Under the pieces are notes generated by a model. It searched no databases. It saw nothing but the letters and a program-made list of their open reading frames with translations, and was not told the origin of the DNA. Shown here one piece after another: positions 25,254 through 34,887 of a stretch of 64,000 bases of DNA. The stretch is from Hetaerina americana. Taxonomy: Eukaryota > Arthropoda > Insecta > Odonata > Calopterygidae. A program made the position numbers and the translations under genes. How positions within the stretch are numbered: position 1 is the first letter of the stretch; the number at the start of each line of letters is the position of its first letter. The DNA is taken from assembly GCA_022747635.1 (NCBI GenBank), contig JAKTNV010000004.1, positions 91,216,052 through 91,280,051 on the forward strand, given 5' to 3'.

Positions 25254-26360
25254 GGGCTGACACAATATAACACAAATAGAAAAGAGGCATAATCAATGAT
25301 CCCACGGTTTCTGTCAAAGAGGAATCTGACAGGATAGGATACCTAAGGAACTTAGGCAACCTTTAGTTACCTAAGGAACTTAGAGAGTTAAATATTCCGT
25401 ACCAAAATTATATTGAACAATAACATGGTATAGAGAGAAATTGGTTTGAAATATCTAACTAGACTAAAATATCTCGGTAATAAATTAGCCAAAATATATC
25501 CCTAAAATAAAACCTCAACTCTAAATCCAAGGGTAATTTAAGTGTATGGTAATTAAACAAATCAGCATTCCATTGGTGCTTTAATCAAACTATGCAGCTT
25601 CCAACATGCGAACATTCTTATTTTAGATATTGCGATACAAAGAATGTATGGTATATTCTCTGGCTTAAAAATTGCGACATGGGATGATAGTGTCAATGCC
25701 GGGAATGGTGCACGCGACCGCCTTATATAGAGGAGAGGGAGGCAGTAGCACTGAAGGAGGCGGAGTTGGGAATGGGAAATAAAGTGGAAGGGGCAAAAAC
25801 TCTTTTTATCTCGACCACCATTCTTAGAAAGGATAGAGTCCAGAGATACTGGGCGTGAAGTGCTGCCAAAAAAAGGTAGTAGAGTCAAAAAGAAATAATT
25901 CTTGAGCGTTAAAGACCTCCCTTAACGTCTGTTTAAAAGTTTTGAAGAACTCGAGTTCGGAACCAAAATGCGAGGGGAAGAAAATGAAGAAGCGAGGGAA
26001 AACAATTGAACGAGGACATTCTTCGGCTAATGAGGTGGGCTGGGGATGGGGGTGGGGGTGATGTAGGAAAAGGGTACGAGAGGGAAGGGGTTAGTGAGTT
26101 CTGGGGCTCACCCCCGTCCCAACACCTCCTCCTCCCTCGAATTCACTCCCACGGTCATCTTCGCCTAGGCTCTCACTTTGTTTGACTCTCGCACTGCATT
26201 ACTGTATTAAGATTCCCCTTTGATAATGAGAGCAACCTACGTCGTAATTAATTGCGACATTTGATCATCGTGGCAACAGCCACCATGGAAATTATGTGAT
26301 GATATCTGAATGTTTTCGTGCTTATGTCTCTTGAGCCTCTCATTTCCACATTATACATAT

Positions 26361-26363
<3 letters not shown>
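25252..26363. other. Unannotated stretch
   Basis: Contains the word 'acctaaggaacttag' twice (25341-25355 and 25369-25383). At 25263-25282 the minus strand reads 'tctatttgtgtta', like the end of the retroelement 3' tail at 63340, suggesting a short inverted tail. A purine-rich island (about 26030-26100) is followed by a pyrimidine-rich one (26100-26170). No gene recognised. Confidence 0.45.

Positions 26364-26398
<35 letters not shown>
26364..26398. repeat. (TA)n tract replacing the 3' end of a mariner
   Basis: TA repeat that begins exactly at the stop codon of the deleted mariner; no mariner 3' terminal repeat is visible on its far side. Confidence 0.9.
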
Positions 26399-26404
<6 letters not shown>

Positions 26405-26886
26405 TTCCTCAAAATAGGACCCTTGTGAGTCGATACACTTGTTCCAGCGGCGTTCCCATTCCTGGAACGCTCCCGCGAAGGCATCATCGGGAACCTCTCG
26501 AAGACTCGTCGTCGACCTCTTCTCTGCCCTCCACGAACATCTTGTGCCACCGAAAGATCATGTTTCTGGACATGGCTGACTCCCCATAAGCCTGGTTAAT
26601 CATACCGACAGTTTCGGTAGACGATTTCCCAAGCTTTACCGCAAATTTGATGGAATAACGCTGCTTCAAAAACTTCGGCATCGCGTTCCGTGACGTGGGT
26701 CGAGCGTGGAGGTTTGCGTTAACAGAGCTCCTCACTACACCACAGCTCAGAGCCGACTGCCTTTTTCAGCGTCGCTTGCCAACATACCCCCCTCCAATTG
26801 CAGCCCGTCAGAGCGGTGCTGGGCGCGCCCGGAGCGGCGCGCCCAGCCCAGGAGTCAGTAAACTTATTTTCCGGACGAACCCTGCA
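26399..26886 (-). pseudogene. Internally deleted mariner-type transposon
   Basis: Read on the minus strand. The 5' end has a terminal-repeat-like 'gttcgtccggaaaataag' at about 26862-26879. The protein starts at 26681 with MPKFLKQRYSIKFAVKLGKS, then TETVGMINQAYGESAMSR and IFRWHKMFVEGREEVDDE. This is the first helix-turn-helix DNA-binding domain of mariner transposases. It then jumps to the extreme C-terminus, EVPDDAFAGAFQEWERRW and NKCIDSQGSYFEEY, with the stop at 26399-26401. Start to stop is about 283 bases where a full gene needs about 1,030. The whole catalytic DDD core is therefore gone and the two halves are in different frames. Such deletion derivatives can be moved only by another element's transposase. 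Confidence 0.8.
26818..26847. repeat. GC-rich perfect hairpin in the mariner 5' UTR
   Basis: Arms GCTGGGCGCGCC and GGCGCGCCCAGC (12 bp, perfect) enclose a 6-base loop CGGAGC. It lies between the terminal repeat and the transposase start of the deleted mariner, in strong contrast to the AT-rich surroundings. Confidence 0.9.
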
Positions 26887-27314
26887 TATACACACACACA
26901 CATATACATACCTGTAGACCCTTCTAACATTTTTTTAAATAAAAGATAATAATATCTATTCTACAGAGTGCGTCTATGTAGAAGTAGGGAATTTATTTTT
27001 TACTTCATATTACTTACCCAAGATGTGAAAAGTTTGAGCAGTAAAGGTTATGGATGAAGATCGTTCCTGTGATTAACGTCACCGGTTTAGAATTTGACGA
27101 ATTTCCTGTATTGTGCGCTGCGTACACTTAGGGATTTTAACTGTATTCACTAAGGAGTTGATATGGATTTTAACATCCACTAAATTAACTCCATTTTAAT
27201 CAAGAACTGCGCCTTTATCTATGCTGCGAGTGTTTTTTCTTTGATTTTCAGTATCTTTAACTCGAAATGATAATTTTCGGGAAATGCATTGAGCGTAGCT
27301 TTATATTTAATGTG
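26887..27314. other. Unannotated AT-rich stretch
   Basis: Short (CA)n run at the start, then plain AT-rich sequence with no gene. Confidence 0.55.
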
Positions 27315-27498
27315 TTAAACATCGGTAGGAAATATTACGTATAGAGATTCAAATCGAATTCTCCGAATATTTTACTTCTCTTTCTGGGATGAATAAATAT
27401 AGAAGATTAAACATCGGTAGGAAATATTACGTATAGAGATTCAAATCGAATTCTCCGAATATTTTACTTCTCTTTCTGGGATGAATAAATATAGATAC
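27315..27498. repeat. 92-bp tandem duplication
   Basis: The unit starting 'ttaaacatcggtaggaaat' is present twice in direct orientation (27315-27406 and 27407-27498). The copies are identical over about the first 89 bases and differ only in the last few. Near identity suggests a recent duplication or unequal exchange. No coding content. Confidence 0.95.
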
Positions 27499-28519
27499 AA
27501 TTTTACCATTCCCACGAAATAAATAATTTCTGAAATTTCCGAAGAGTTGGTTAATTATGACGTATCCATTTAGCCATTGATAATATTTTAAACATTCGAG
27601 CAATTTACGACAGTCAAATTAATACTAATAATCAGGGTAAATTTCTTTCAAATGAGCTTCAGCGCTCTCGTTGTCGAGGATATAACTATTTTGATAGGAA
27701 GAAGTTTAAATGAGATGAGAGCTGCATTTTACCGCACATTCTTGTTTATTCCTCTCCGTGTTATAAGTCCATTTTACGGACTCATCTTTCATGGGAACTG
27801 AAGAAAAGTTGCCATGGAAAGGTTAGATTTGGGAGGGGGAAATAAACGTGAGAGGTAAAGATAGAGACGTGTGCGTGTGTGCGCAGAGAAGCGTGAAGCG
27901 GAGGGCTTGAGAGGAATCGCCGCAGTGATTTGAGGGAATGAGGGGCGTGGGGAGGACGCAGGAGCGGTAGCCGTCCACCATTATTTGCACCGCGGGGGAT
28001 GGCGGTGGAGGCTCAAGTGCAGAGGGGGATTAGGGGGAAATGGGTCCCGCGGGTGCGCTTTGTCGCGTCTTCCGATCAAAACAATCGGCGTTCTCTAAAA
28101 TGCACCGATTGGATGGGGGAGTGACATAGGGGGTGGAGGGTGGGCAAGGTAAGGCGAGGGGATGAGAGGGAAGCCCAGGGATTCGATTGGGACTGAAAAA
28201 ATGGAGGGAGCATGGCAAGGAGAGGATGGGGGGGGGTGATTGCGGAGGGGGCGGTCAGGCATTGTCGCGCGGAGGGGAAGTACCCAGGCCAATGGTGGGG
28301 ACGGAAGTCGAACGGCTACGTGCTCCCAAGAGCGTCGCTTCTTTTGGAAAGAATACAATAAAAGTAAAAAAAAGGCACCAAGGGATGGAAGGATCCGCGT
28401 TTTGTCGGGTTAGTGCCTCTCGCTTTGTTCCATCCCATTTTTTATTATCTGTCGAATGTTTGAACAGATATGGAGGACACTTTTTATTCTTCGTACGTAC
28501 ATTCATGTTATTTACATGT
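27499..28519. other. Unannotated stretch with a GC-rich island
   Basis: A GC-rich, purine-rich island covers about 27830-28270. An open + strand frame across the island has no recognisable domain and ends in TA-repeat codons. Confidence 0.5.
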
Positions 28520-28528
28520 GTGTATGTA

Positions 28529-28621
<93 letters not shown>

Positions 28622-28663
28622 ATATATATATATATATCCATATATATATATATATATATATAT

Positions 28664-28712
<49 letters not shown>
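28520..28712. repeat. (TA)n tract with periodic ATCC interruptions
   Basis: About 190 bases of TA repeat broken four times by TATATCCATATA, near 28583, 28619, 28637 and 28664. It stands immediately upstream of a Penelope-like fragment. Confidence 0.95.
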
Positions 28713-28715
<3 letters not shown>

Positions 28716-28939
28716 GAGTTAACCATCGATTGTCTGGTTACAAAATTGACCCATGGTCACTCTTTGAAGACCCGTAAATATTAAAATCCATCAAGCCTCC
28801 ATCTAAATCCTATGTCATCCAGAAAACCAAAACCAGTACCTATTATTAACCAAAATGTGAAACACGCCCCATCTTAACCGCTCATTGCCTCTCCTCTCAA
28901 ATTATCAATTCTCTCCCATCCCACGGTATTCCCTCTCGC

Positions 28940-29265
28940 ACATCCCATTATTTTAATGTTTAGCCTTAATTGCAAACTCTGCCCCTCCTTCTACGTGGGG
29001 AAGGGCACCACAGCCCTTTAACATCCGTGTCAACAATAACTGAACCTCATGCATATCTTCTTCCTAATTAGCCTCTCCACCAATGTCTAAAAATGACTCC
29101 CTCCATAATTTCATTGAACAATATTTTTTAAACAATTTTTCCATGGATGCCTCTGACAAACGGCTAAAACTTAAAATCCTCCAGTCAACATGCATTTGGC
29201 TCCAACATTTATTTCAAGATCCATGGAATTTTATTGATGCAATTCTCTTATAAGCCTTTGAAAAC
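28940..29265 (+). pseudogene. Penelope-like element fragment, second copy
   Basis: Translation gives NCKLCPSFYVGKGTTAL near 28969-29019, the C-x2-C-x3-YVG pattern of a Penelope-like GIY-YIG endonuclease region. After several stops come DKRLKLKILQSTCIWLQHLF and QDPWNFIDA (29155-29241). These two blocks match those of the fragment at 24610-25197 (CQLCPAYYIG and LKLKTLEQPFIWLLESWNW). Nucleotide similarity also continues between the blocks, for example around 'cctcatgca'. The copy is interrupted by stops and shifts, and its 3' end is not clear. It follows a (TA)n tract (28520-28712), as does the other copy. Confidence 0.55.
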
Positions 29266-32200
29266 CACAAACTAATACGCTTCATTATATTAAAATCAAA
29301 ATAAATAATTCAAATAATCAGTCCATGCTAACTTTATTAACTATAATATTTTCATTTCCTGACGCAGTAATATTTCTATTCAATGTAAAGGACGATGAAG
29401 AGGAATAAACCGTTTTTAATTTGGAATAACTTAATTTAAATGTCAACGAATATTTTAAGGAGATTTTAACAAGTTTGATTTTAAATTTAATAACACTCTA
29501 AGCATGCAATAGACTCTGTAGCTATCCGAATAAAATGAAAAGTACTCGTATTTGACCAGAAAATTCGGGCGTGACACAAATTTGCATCAGGAACATACAG
29601 CAAGCCGCGTAACCTAGCTCCGACAGTGGGCCGTTAGTCGCAGCAAACAGTCTAAGGAATACCTATGCGAGGGCTCATGACGTCTCTAGAAGCCCCCTCC
29701 ACGCCCTCGCCGCGCGTTGCGGGCAAAACAGGCAAAAGCGAGCTTTTGTTTGCGTGTTCGCCTCCCTCCCGACCCCTCTCATTCCCTGCCTTTACTCTAT
29801 TCGTCTCTTGCTCTGAACCGCGTAACAGGTAAGCCGCTTATCTCCTTTCACCGTGTCTTTAGTTCAACGACTTGAAAATCTCATCTTATTCCCTCTCTTC
29901 CCCCTTCCCCATCCGCAATCCGCCTTTCCACTTGTACCCGCACTCCAATCTCTTTTATAATTCTTCCTTTAGCAATAGCCGTACTTGTTAGAATCCAGCG
30001 GAGGAGATTCAAAGATTACGCGCTACGTGAGGTGTTAACTTCAATAATTCAGATACACATGTTTTGCCAGTTTCTCTCATGAGCCTTACAACTCAAGCAT
30101 ATTCCCCGGGATTCTTAAACCATTATTCCTTCAGAGTTTTGTTCATGTAATGTGACTACACAAACAATGGCAATGTTATTCACATTTTAAAATTTTGTAC
30201 TTTTCCTTAAATAGATAAAGGCACGTACTCGAACCAGTGGGCCGAAAGAAAAAAAAAGTCTCGACGCTGCGTTTCCTTCGTTCCCTCCGCCTAGATCAAC
30301 GCTAATTCCACTGATAATACCTTAGAAGCCTCCAGCATTACATCTGCAATACGATCATTCTCACTGATGTGTCATTCATAGATCCAGACTAACGTTCCGC
30401 GTTTTCGATCTCAATAAAGCTCATGCTCTGTTTATATTATCCAGTCAAACCTACCTTCATGTCGGCATAAGAGCGTTTGGCAGAGGCGATATATGTGCAA
30501 ATCAATTATCTATCTTATGCATGGAAAAGTTACTTAATTAATAAAATTCATACTTAGCATTAGCTGTCAAGATACAATAAATCCAAGCACGTTTAACAAA
30601 AACCTCACTCCCGCCTAAATACGGATGAGCGACTGGAAGTTGAGAATTTAAGCACCACAGTTAGCTAGTCTGAACGCCGGCAGTCCTCAAGACCATATCG
30701 ACGAATGAAGAGGAATGTCTAGGGAACCAGGGCAATAGAATTGAGACATGGGTATCTATAGCAAGTAGCAATGTCAAATACACTCTTCTCGTCACACCCG
30801 CAAATAACACACACGCAAGCGAATGCGAAGTACATTAGAGAGGAGAGGGGCTTCTTTATGTTGGTATATATCCATGCGCAGGCCTGGAGAATACACGCGA
30901 GAACCATTCAAAGACGGGCGGGCAGAAACCAGCATCTGCATCACGTGTCGGGTACGGGGCGAAGGTGAGACGTGGTATGGATGATTCAACCCGTGTGGTC
31001 CACCTCATTACGAGGCTACAGATTCATGTTCGGGAGGGGAAGGAGTGTAAGTTGGGCATCCTCAGGTAACTCGAGAGGCAAGGAAGGACCGGGGGAGGGG
31101 AATGGAGCCGGAATGAGGATGGGGCTTTGGAGAGATGCCTCGAGGGGAATAGAAGGGGGTGGGGAGGAGAGGAGGAAGACGAAAACTCGACTAACCTCCA
31201 AAGAGCAAATAAAAACAATGGGCAACGGTACACCGAGCTTTCTTTGTCCGAATTCCGAGGAAGCCAGGGAATCCAGAGGGGAGGCAGGTGGGTGGGAGGG
31301 GAGGAGGGGGGGAAGTAGGGGATTGGGAGGGTGGGGGGAGAAATCGAGTAATGTAGGAGAAAAAGAGAGGGACAGGTGGGGCGGAAGGGAAGAGTTTGTT
31401 ATTTATTTTGCCCCTTCAGCTAGCGAAACTTCTTCGCAAGACTCGGGGAAGCTCCCCTCGCCCTCTTTCAAGTTCCTCCGCCCGCCCCCGGTCCTCCCTC
31501 GAGTGAAACCGTGCCTGTCGGCTGCCTACCCCCCCTCCCTCCTCCAATCCGAGACTCGCGCCACCCCCGCCTGCCGCCCCTCCCCCTCTCACCTCAACCC
31601 TCATCTGTGTAATCTCCGTGGAAACTCCGAAGCATGAGCGAGTGGGTCGTGATAAGAAAGGAAATGGTAATTCCACGCGGTGGGGAAGGGGGTGGGTGGA
31701 AATGGATAAGAGGAGGCTGAAATGAGGGGAGAATGTTAGGAGAGAGGCACGAGGAGATTCTTAAAGCTTCATTTGAGCGGAATTGAAACTGCCAGGCCAC
31801 CTAAATTGCTCTTGAAACCCCTTTACAGCCTCCTGGTACGCAATAATATTATTTCCTCAGGTACGGCAGACACATGCTTCAAACTATAACCAGAAATATC
31901 GCACTCGAATCCCTGTTGAAACCAAAACCGAAGTTATTAATATTGAAATCTTTGAAATGTATTCTTGGGGGGGGGGGTAAATGAAAGCTCTGCGTATATA
32001 TATTATTTACTGCACTGATTGCCGATGCACAAGTTACGCCGCGAAACGTTAAATGAAGAATAAGGAAAAGTGGAACCGATTGTATAAGTGCTATAGTAAA
32101 ATTTAGGAAACTTTGGGGTTTTTAAATCCACGATAATTAGCAGTTAGAGTTTAATGTGTGACGTTTTTATCCTATTGCCACTTTAAACAATATTATTGCA

Positions 32201-33828
32201 TTATATTATGATGTTCTGTCAAATAAATCCGCATGTCAAAAAAGAAACTTAAATAGTGTACCACATGATCGGGAAGAAAAACCAATCGGGGATTTTGAAA
32301 AACCATTGAAGAAATAAAGAAGAATGGGGAAATGACAACCAAATTCGAACTAAATTGAGATCACGGTGTGGAGACTCTTCCCTAACATTTACAAAAAAAA
32401 GACGACTGGAAAGGCTTCAGTGAATAAGGAAACTCAGAAAGGGGGGACATTTAAAAGGATTGGGATTTTTGGGAAAAGGATAGAGGGCAAGGGAAGGCGG
32501 GAGTGGGGTGCGGAGCGGCCATCTTGAGGGAGGATGGATGAGGGAGGCAGGCGAGAGGAGGGAGGGAGGGAGAGGGGAAACTTCCGGGAATGAAGGGTTG
32601 GGGAAAGGGAGGGGCAGGTAGGCCGAAGAAGGGGAAGCAAAGGAAGACGCACAAGTTGGGAAATTTGGAAAATCTAGAGGGAAGGCTAGGCATTGCGGGA
32701 GATGGGACGGGAAATGAAGAGAGGGGCATAAAATGTCACCTGTAAGGGCGGAAAAAATAAACCTGAGTAGGAAATTCAGGGTTCAGGATGGAGAACGCAA
32801 GAGGTTGAAGTAAGGTGGTACAGAGCAGCAGATACGGTACTCCAGATCACGTGGAAACCATTACTCCGAAAGCATCGTTCATATTATTTGCTCATGGTTT
32901 TATCTGGCACGATCATATTCCCTCTGCAATTTCAGCGACGTGATATATTTCCATGGGGAGCATTCGAATCCCATACGAAGAATTAATATCATGCAGTCTC
33001 AAAAATAACCTATTTCATCAAGGTTATGGTGCAGCGATTTAATTAAAACAATATCATTTGCACGATAACAAACTGAATTCTCTAAGCGCACAACACTAAC
33101 TCCGAAATAGATATTTAAATGCGCGCATGGGTGTTACCCTACAAGGATAAATTTAAATGAGAAATTTGCCGCTAATAAGAAAAAAATAGGGAATTAATAG
33201 GGTTAGATAATAGTAATAAAGCTCTAGCATGGACTTACCTGTAAAATGTGAAAATACCTGCCTACTGCACGAAGAAATGGACGGTCATTCAATCTAAATC
33301 TCATCAATACAAAATTCAATTTGTCATTATTTTGATAAAAAATTATATTTATTACTATTTTCTCATAGGGTCAGTAAGATGTAAAATAAAAATTTATTTT
33401 TTCTCATAATTTGCTTTCTAGCCTAAAATTTAATGAAACCTGCTGAAATGTATTAACATTTAAAGAAAGAATATTTACTGATGTTACGGCACGATAATTA
33501 AGGTAACCAAAAATGGAATGCATACTAAAGAATGTTGACTTTTATATTTCAATCCATAAAATTAAACTTTATAATCCCTTCGCTTTCCTCGTTTGGCTTA
33601 GAGAACATCCAAAAAGTTTTTGCGCTAAATCCATAAGCACTAAATGGGGTGCTAAAGTTCCTTAGCTCAGGTGAGGATGGCCGATCCTATTAAAACTAGC
33701 AAGAACCTTACGGGTCATGAAAAATTATGACGGTACGTAAAAATCAAGGATCTTATCTCAATTCCCATTGCACGGGGATTGGCTTTAGGGAAGGGCAAGT
33801 GAGGAGCCCACCTGCGGTGCAGTTAAAA

Positions 33829-33846
33829 TGGACGGCCGGCCGTCCA
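33829..33846. repeat. 18-bp perfect palindrome
   Basis: TGGACGGCCGGCCGTCCA reads the same on both strands. It lies in an isolated GC-rich block (33750-34030) within AT-rich DNA. Confidence 0.95.
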
Positions 33847-33942
33847 GCGGGAGAGGGCAATGAGAATTCATACTGCGGGACATTGGTGCGGGGCGCGGGG
33901 ATGGGGGCGCCCTTGGCGGGAGGTGCTCGCCCATGGGCGGAA

Positions 33943-33978
33943 GTGAGTGGAGGTACGGCTATTTGCACCTCCACTCAC
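33943..33978. repeat. Perfect 12-bp hairpin
   Basis: Arms GTGAGTGGAGGT and ACCTCCACTCAC enclose a 12-base loop (33955-33966). About 100 bases from the 18-bp palindrome. Too short for a normal microRNA precursor. Confidence 0.9.
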
Positions 33979-34379
33979 GATAGGTTCCAATCCAAGCACC
34001 GAAGGGCCAAGAAGAGGAAAAGGCAATTCCATCCGTAATACACTTGCTTTTGGCGACGCAAAGAGAATTCTCTTTAACTCTTCCTAAAATTTACGCCTTC
34101 GAAACAACGTTTAAATTTATCAAAGATAATCAAGAACTAACTTAATTACTAAATCTCTTCTCGCTGAACTAAAATGAACTATGAATTGTGAAACAATCTA
34201 CAAAAGTACTATGTAAGCATCTAAGTATATAAGCTGTGAAAACTATATATTTTAAATACGATATCATAAAACGTCCGTTTTCACGACTTTTTTTGTCCAT
34301 TTCCAGGTGCCACAGCCAACCGATGAAGGTACCTTCAAGTTTCTCGTCAAGATAAGGAAAAAACATATAGTCGCCTAAC

Positions 34380-34887
34380 TTTTTAATCGTATTTCAATGC
34401 ATCAGAATCGTAGAAAAATATGAAAAACTTTCTAAAGATTTCATAAATCGTAGAACGCCAGTTTTCACGAACTTTTTCATAAATTTGTGGCAGTAGTTCA
34501 TTGTTTACCACATATGGGCAGCCAGTTCTGTCATCATCAAGGACATTTATATTCACTCCTAAATGATGGACAAAATTGACGCACAACTCTTGTCACTCAT
34601 CGTGTTTGGTCCGTACAAAGTATAAAATTTCTGATGAGTGTCAGCAGCTTTGAAGTGATTTTTATCAGTAAAAATGTTATCGCTGAACGAACTTCACATA
34701 TGGTGGGGCTTTCAATTGTATGCGTCTTGTTCATTTTGACTCACCATTGTAAAAAAATGACAAGCGATCTTTCAACGACTACAACTTAAGACGTACTGTG
34801 TGCGTCAATACAGCGACCATTCGGCTCCCCTCACTGCCTTCCACACAACATGAAAACAGAGATTACTTTATAGACATCCCTCGTATA
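34380..34887 (-). pseudogene. Mariner 5' half (SETMAR-like lineage), decayed
   Basis: On the minus strand the element begins with a terminal-repeat-like 'tacgagggatgtctataaag' (34866-34885). Then come EVRSAITFL (near 34700), 'AADTHQKFYTLYGPNTMSDK' in a second frame (34590-34660), and VNINVLDDDRTGCPYVVN (34505-34555). NELLPQIYEKVRENWRST lies near 34450-34505. This is the order of the two helix-turn-helix parts and the GRPS-like linker found in the mariner lineage that includes SETMAR. The catalytic half is missing and at least two frameshifts are present. The position of the terminal repeat fixes the 5' end, while the inner end is a truncation of uncertain position. Confidence 0.7.

Larger units (their letters stand above)
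29266..34379. other. Unannotated stretch with purine- and pyrimidine-rich islands
   Basis: No gene recognised. Purine-rich islands lie at about 31030-31400 and 32440-32720. Pyrimidine-rich ones lie at about 29690-29960 and 31420-31610. A run of twelve G lies at 31967-31978. The 221-codon frame at 30972-31637 spans low-complexity G-rich sequence and then C-rich sequence, and I regard it as chance. A GC-rich block at 33750-34030 has a palindrome and a hairpin, listed separately. Confidence 0.5.

Noticed and set aside
28456..28784. Open frames of repeating IYIYIY
   Set aside because: Translation of (TA)n microsatellite; the same applies to frames at 8544-8777, 20072-20309, 24204-24464 and 63163-63520.
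29620..29835. Possible first exon ending at the donor-like 'aacag|gtaagc' (29829)
   Set aside because: A good donor alone in C-rich sequence; no acceptor, start codon context or coding signal.
30972..31637. 221-codon + strand open frame, the longest after the mariner
   Set aside because: Crosses a G-rich and then a C-rich low-complexity island; product is G/R/E-rich then P/S-rich with no motif.
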